From an uncultured Psychroserpens sp. (GTDB taxonomy: Bacteria > Bacteroidota > Bacteroidia > Flavobacteriales > Flavobacteriaceae), in the NCBI RefSeq assembly GCF_947503375.1, contig NZ_CANNDQ010000002.1, forward strand, positions 124,001 to 188,000: a stretch of DNA of 64,000 bases, given 5' to 3'. Each line of letters opens with the position of its first letter. Within the stretch, counting starts at the first letter, position 1. Position numbers and translations under genes: made by a program. Below the pieces are notes generated by a model, which was given only the letters and a program-made list of their open reading frames with translations, was not told the DNA's origin and searched no databases. This document shows, in pieces, positions 61,878-64,000 of the stretch.

Positions 61878-62366
61878 TTACTTACAGTATTTTTCCATCT
61901 CAATTGTAGCCCATTCTTGGTGTCCTACTTTAATATATACTATAGGTTTATCCGTTTTAGAAAACCCAGCTTTTTCATAACACTTAATTGCTCCAATATT
62001 CCATTGATAAACATTTAAAAGAATTCTTTTCTTTTGAAGCGTATTGAATGTGTATTTGGTGAGCTTATCGATCAATTGAGTTCCAATTCCTTTTCCACGC
62101 ATTGTTTTTTCTCCAATCAAAATTCGGGCAAGTTTAGCAATATGCCCTTCTTCAAGATAAATTTCGGCCATTCCAATAGGTTGTTGGTTTGCATGTACGA
62201 TTTTAAATACCATTCGATTTGGGTGAGATAAATACGATTCAATTTGTGTTTCGTCTATTGGGAAGCTAAAAATTGATCCAGCAAATTGTATCAATTCTGA
62301 TTCGTTAGAAATCCACTTTTCAATATGCTTCCAATCTTCTATTTTAAATGTTTCTAGTTTTATCAC
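61878..62366 (-). CDS. GNAT-family N-acetyltransferase
   Basis: 162 residues. Acetyl-CoA-binding motif GEKTMRGKGIGTQLIDKLTKY near 89-109; then KKRILLNVYQWNIGAIKCYEKAGF near 116-139. The N-terminus IKLETFKIEDWKHIEKWISNESEL suggests the RimJ/RimL-like branch with an unknown amino substrate. It precedes DinB by 17 bases, probably as an operon. A 127-bp inverted-repeat element lies just upstream. Confidence 0.9.
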   Translation of the reverse strand: MIKLETFKIEDWKHIEKWISNESELIQFAGSIFSFPIDETQIESYLSHPNRMVFKIVHANQQPIGMAEIYLEEGHIAKLARILIGEKTMRGKGIGTQLIDKLTKYTFNTLQKKRILLNVYQWNIGAIKCYEKAGFSKTDKPIVYIKVGHQEWATIEMEKYCK

Positions 62367-62386
62367 AGTTGTTCTTCAGCTTATGG

Positions 62387-62513
62387 CTAACGGGTTTGTG
62401 TATGAGTAATAGTGCGTCTATATACACTGCTTTTCAGAAAGTAATTTACAAAATAAATAGCAATAGCAATTTGAATAAAAACTCAAACTGCTATTACTTA
62501 CACACGTCGTTAG
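62387..62513. repeat. 127-bp inverted-repeat element
   Basis: The ends are nearly complementary. The left end is CTAACG, five bases, then GTGTATGAGTAATAG (62387-62412). The right end is CTATTACTTACACAC, two bases, then CGTTAG (62491-62513). Inside, AATAGCAATTTGA (62462-62474) and TCAAACTGCTATT (62483-62495) form a second stem with one mismatch. It sits in a spacer between minus-strand genes and looks like a non-coding mobile (MITE-like) or RNA-forming repeat; no coding capacity. Confidence 0.6.
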
Positions 62514-62522
62514 GTACTGGCT

Positions 62523-63005
62523 TTATTTCACCAATTTGATAATATTTTCTACCATTTCTACCCTTGCCGTTGTTATAAAACCATCAAATTGTTCTTTAGT
62601 CATCTTTGGATTTTCTATAAATTCATAATTAGAAGTCCACACAATCATTGATTTGTTGTAGCCTAAATCTACTACTTTAATCATGTTGTTCATGTTCTTT
62701 GCAGGAACGCCTTCAACCACCTGATATGAATAAGTTCTAGTTTTATCATCAAAACCAGTAATCTTTTCTTTAAAGTGACCATTTCCATCTGCAGAAGTGC
62801 AAACTCTTTCACCTCCAACATTTTTTGGACCTATCCATTGTACTTTAGATACAAAAGATGATAGCTCATCAATATTGTCCATTTTGCGAATTTGTTCCCA
62901 GACTTTATCTGCAGAACTTTCTATTTCAGTTACTAGAGGTGTTTGTGCTTGTAATAAGCTGGTTGCAAAAATTAATTGGATAAATAAAATTGCTGCTTTT
63001 TTCAT
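62523..63005 (-). CDS. Exported SRPBCC-family protein
   Basis: 160 residues with a signal peptide (MKKAAILFIQLIFATSLLQAQ). The START/SRPBCC fold begins LVTEIESSADKVWEQIRKMDNIDELSSFVSKVQW; RVCTSADGNGHFKEKITGFDDKTRTYSY and the final helix FDGFITTARVEMVENIIKL complete it. It is probably periplasmic and binds a hydrophobic ligand. First of three tandem genes of similar fold, suggesting duplication. Confidence 0.85.
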   Translation of the reverse strand: MKKAAILFIQLIFATSLLQAQTPLVTEIESSADKVWEQIRKMDNIDELSSFVSKVQWIGPKNVGGERVCTSADGNGHFKEKITGFDDKTRTYSYQVVEGVPAKNMNNMIKVVDLGYNKSMIVWTSNYEFIENPKMTKEQFDGFITTARVEMVENIIKLVK

Positions 63006-63068
63006 TGTTTCAAGTTTTAAAATATTAATAAAAAATCTGTTTAGTTATAGTTTTATAATTCATTTTAC

Positions 63069-63686
63069 TCAGGTCTTAATTACTGTTGCTTTAGGATATT
63101 TTTTCTTAATTTCTTTGTATTTACCTGTGCCACCTGTCACGTGTTCTCCCGTTTCTATATAGTGTTTTAGACCCACTAGAGTTCCAGACATTTGTTTTTT
63201 GAATCCTCCTTTAGCTACTATTCCAAGAAAAGCTGGTTTAGTTCTAAATTGAAACTCGTATGAAGCGGTTGAAGTACCATCTCCATTATCTTTTACGCTA
63301 TAAAAAGCTTGAGAATTGTCAAAGTTTAATGGTAGTTTAGCTCCATCAAGGACTACATTGCGCATTACCATATTCTCATTGTCAATTTCTTCAATTCGCT
63401 CTTTAGACCATTGCGTTCCTTTTTCATTAAAATTACACTTGCGCTCAGCTCCTAATTCGCCTTTTAATGAACCATTAGTATATTCTGAAGTATAGATATA
63501 TGGTGAGAAGTTTGATATTTCTCCATAATCTAAAACCATAGCTTCCCATACACGTTCTGCAGGTGCATTTAGTATCATTTCTACTTTGACAGCGCGGAAC
63601 TTTTTTGCCATACTTTGCGCTGAAGCATTCAGGCTCATTATTGCTAAGACTGAGAATGTCAATATTGATTTCGTTGTGATTTTCAT
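63069..63686 (-). CDS. Exported SRPBCC-family protein
   Basis: 205 residues. A signal peptide (MKITTKSILTFSVLAIMSLNASAQ) precedes an SRPBCC domain: KVEMILNAPAERVWEAMVLDYGEISNFSPYIYTSEY and ERKCNFNEKGTQWSKERIEEIDNENMVMRN. The C-terminal helix MSGTLVGLKHYIETGEHVT is followed by a short basic tail (KYKEIKKKYPKATVIK). Similar tails occur in the next gene. It lies 63 bases from its paralogue. Ligand and function unknown. Confidence 0.85.
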   Translation of the reverse strand: MKITTKSILTFSVLAIMSLNASAQSMAKKFRAVKVEMILNAPAERVWEAMVLDYGEISNFSPYIYTSEYTNGSLKGELGAERKCNFNEKGTQWSKERIEEIDNENMVMRNVVLDGAKLPLNFDNSQAFYSVKDNGDGTSTASYEFQFRTKPAFLGIVAKGGFKKQMSGTLVGLKHYIETGEHVTGGTGKYKEIKKKYPKATVIKT

Positions 63687-63743
63687 AATTTAAAATTTAA
63701 GTTCTAATACTTTGATACAATGCTTGGATAAGTGTTACAAAAC

Positions 63744-64000
63744 TTAAGCAACCTTATTTGATAGTTTTTCAATTTCTTTTGCTTTGTTTTGACTTGTGTT
63801 TCCAGTTTCAACATAGCATTTCAAGTCATTAGGAATGTATGCGATTTGTTTTTTTAATTGCATTTTCATCATAGGGTTCATAATACTACCTACTAAACCC
63901 TTAGTCTTCACTATTAGATGCATATCCACTTTTGTCCTCTCTGGGCTTATTGCAGTTAGTTGCCAATTATTGATTGCGGTATCTACAAAAAATGGAAACC
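63744..64000 (-). CDS. SRPBCC-like protein, 5' end missing
   Basis: The frame remains open to the window edge: about 85 codons are present and the start lies outside. The visible part reads FPFFVDTAINNWQLTAISPER at the edge, then VDMHLIVKTKGLVGSIMNPM, then a lysine-rich helix and ending CYVETGNTSQNKAKEIEKLSNKVA. The MxPMMKxQLKK helix and the YxETG-KAKEI tail match the preceding SRPBCC gene, so this is a third paralogue. A short internal GTG start at 63929 is not the real beginning. Confidence 0.72.
   Translation of the reverse strand, partial: FPFFVDTAINNWQLTAISPERTKVDMHLIVKTKGLVGSIMNPMMKMQLKKQIAYIPNDLKCYVETGNTSQNKAKEIEKLSNKVA

Overview
This window looks like chromosomal DNA of a marine-type Flavobacteriaceae bacterium (Bacteroidota), perhaps near Lacinutrix, Olleya or Winogradskyella; the genus is inference. 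The DNA is AT-rich. The core gene order is typical of the family (bamD, omega-like subunit, coaBC, DUF4835, recN, fabI). Bacteroidota promoters of the form TTTG-N19-TAnnTTTG are visible, secreted proteins carry a type IX secretion tail, and there are family-specific small proteins (a Lacal_2735-like protein, DUF4290, DUF2256). No phage, transposase, CRISPR array or rRNA was seen.

Layout. 1-1853: 3'-truncated gene for a secreted multi-domain protein (minus strand). 2.0-9.9 kb: minus-strand housekeeping operon(s) for outer-membrane assembly, CoA synthesis, DNA repair, fatty-acid and lysine synthesis. 10.0-13.7 kb: a 5'-nucleotidase split over two genes, then three small membrane proteins. 13.8-17.3 kb: ligA, prmC and a GNAT gene (minus). 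17.4-21.2 kb: a ribD-HAD-EamA-YigZ chain with overlapping ends, several starting with TTG. 21.6-25.8 kb: a possible structured RNA, then dnaA, a low-molecular-weight phosphatase, a sugar dehydrogenase and an RsmI-like methylase. 25.9-31.3 kb: a large PIG-L deacetylase, a 31-residue membrane peptide, a Na+/solute symporter and DUF2911.

32.1-46.2 kb is the most distinctive part. It is a plus-strand island of about 18 genes with four different photolyase/cryptochrome proteins (cry-DASH, an iron-sulfur (6-4)-type photolyase, a divergent photolyase-like protein and a canonical class I photolyase). With them are a TetR-like regulator, a UbiB-type kinase, a flavin reductase, two short-chain dehydrogenases, DUF2256, a TIGR03643 protein, GTP cyclohydrolase I, glutathione peroxidase, TspO and an SRPBCC protein. 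Two promoters in the island share about 42 bp of near-identical sequence containing the same inverted repeat, TGTTTA-N18-TAAACA. This suggests one regulator controls both transcription units. I read the island as a light and oxidative-damage response system; that is inference.

46.2-55.3 kb returns to core genes (murA, recQ, fmt, HU, YqgE, a class IV aminotransferase, tRNA-Met). murA encodes Asp instead of Cys at the fosfomycin-target position. 55.4-64.0 kb is accessory, all minus strand: a sulfurtransferase, a MarR-GNAT fusion bracketed by strong inverted repeats, DinB, GNAT, and three tandem SRPBCC-type genes, the last cut by the right edge. Two spacers there hold related inverted-repeat elements.
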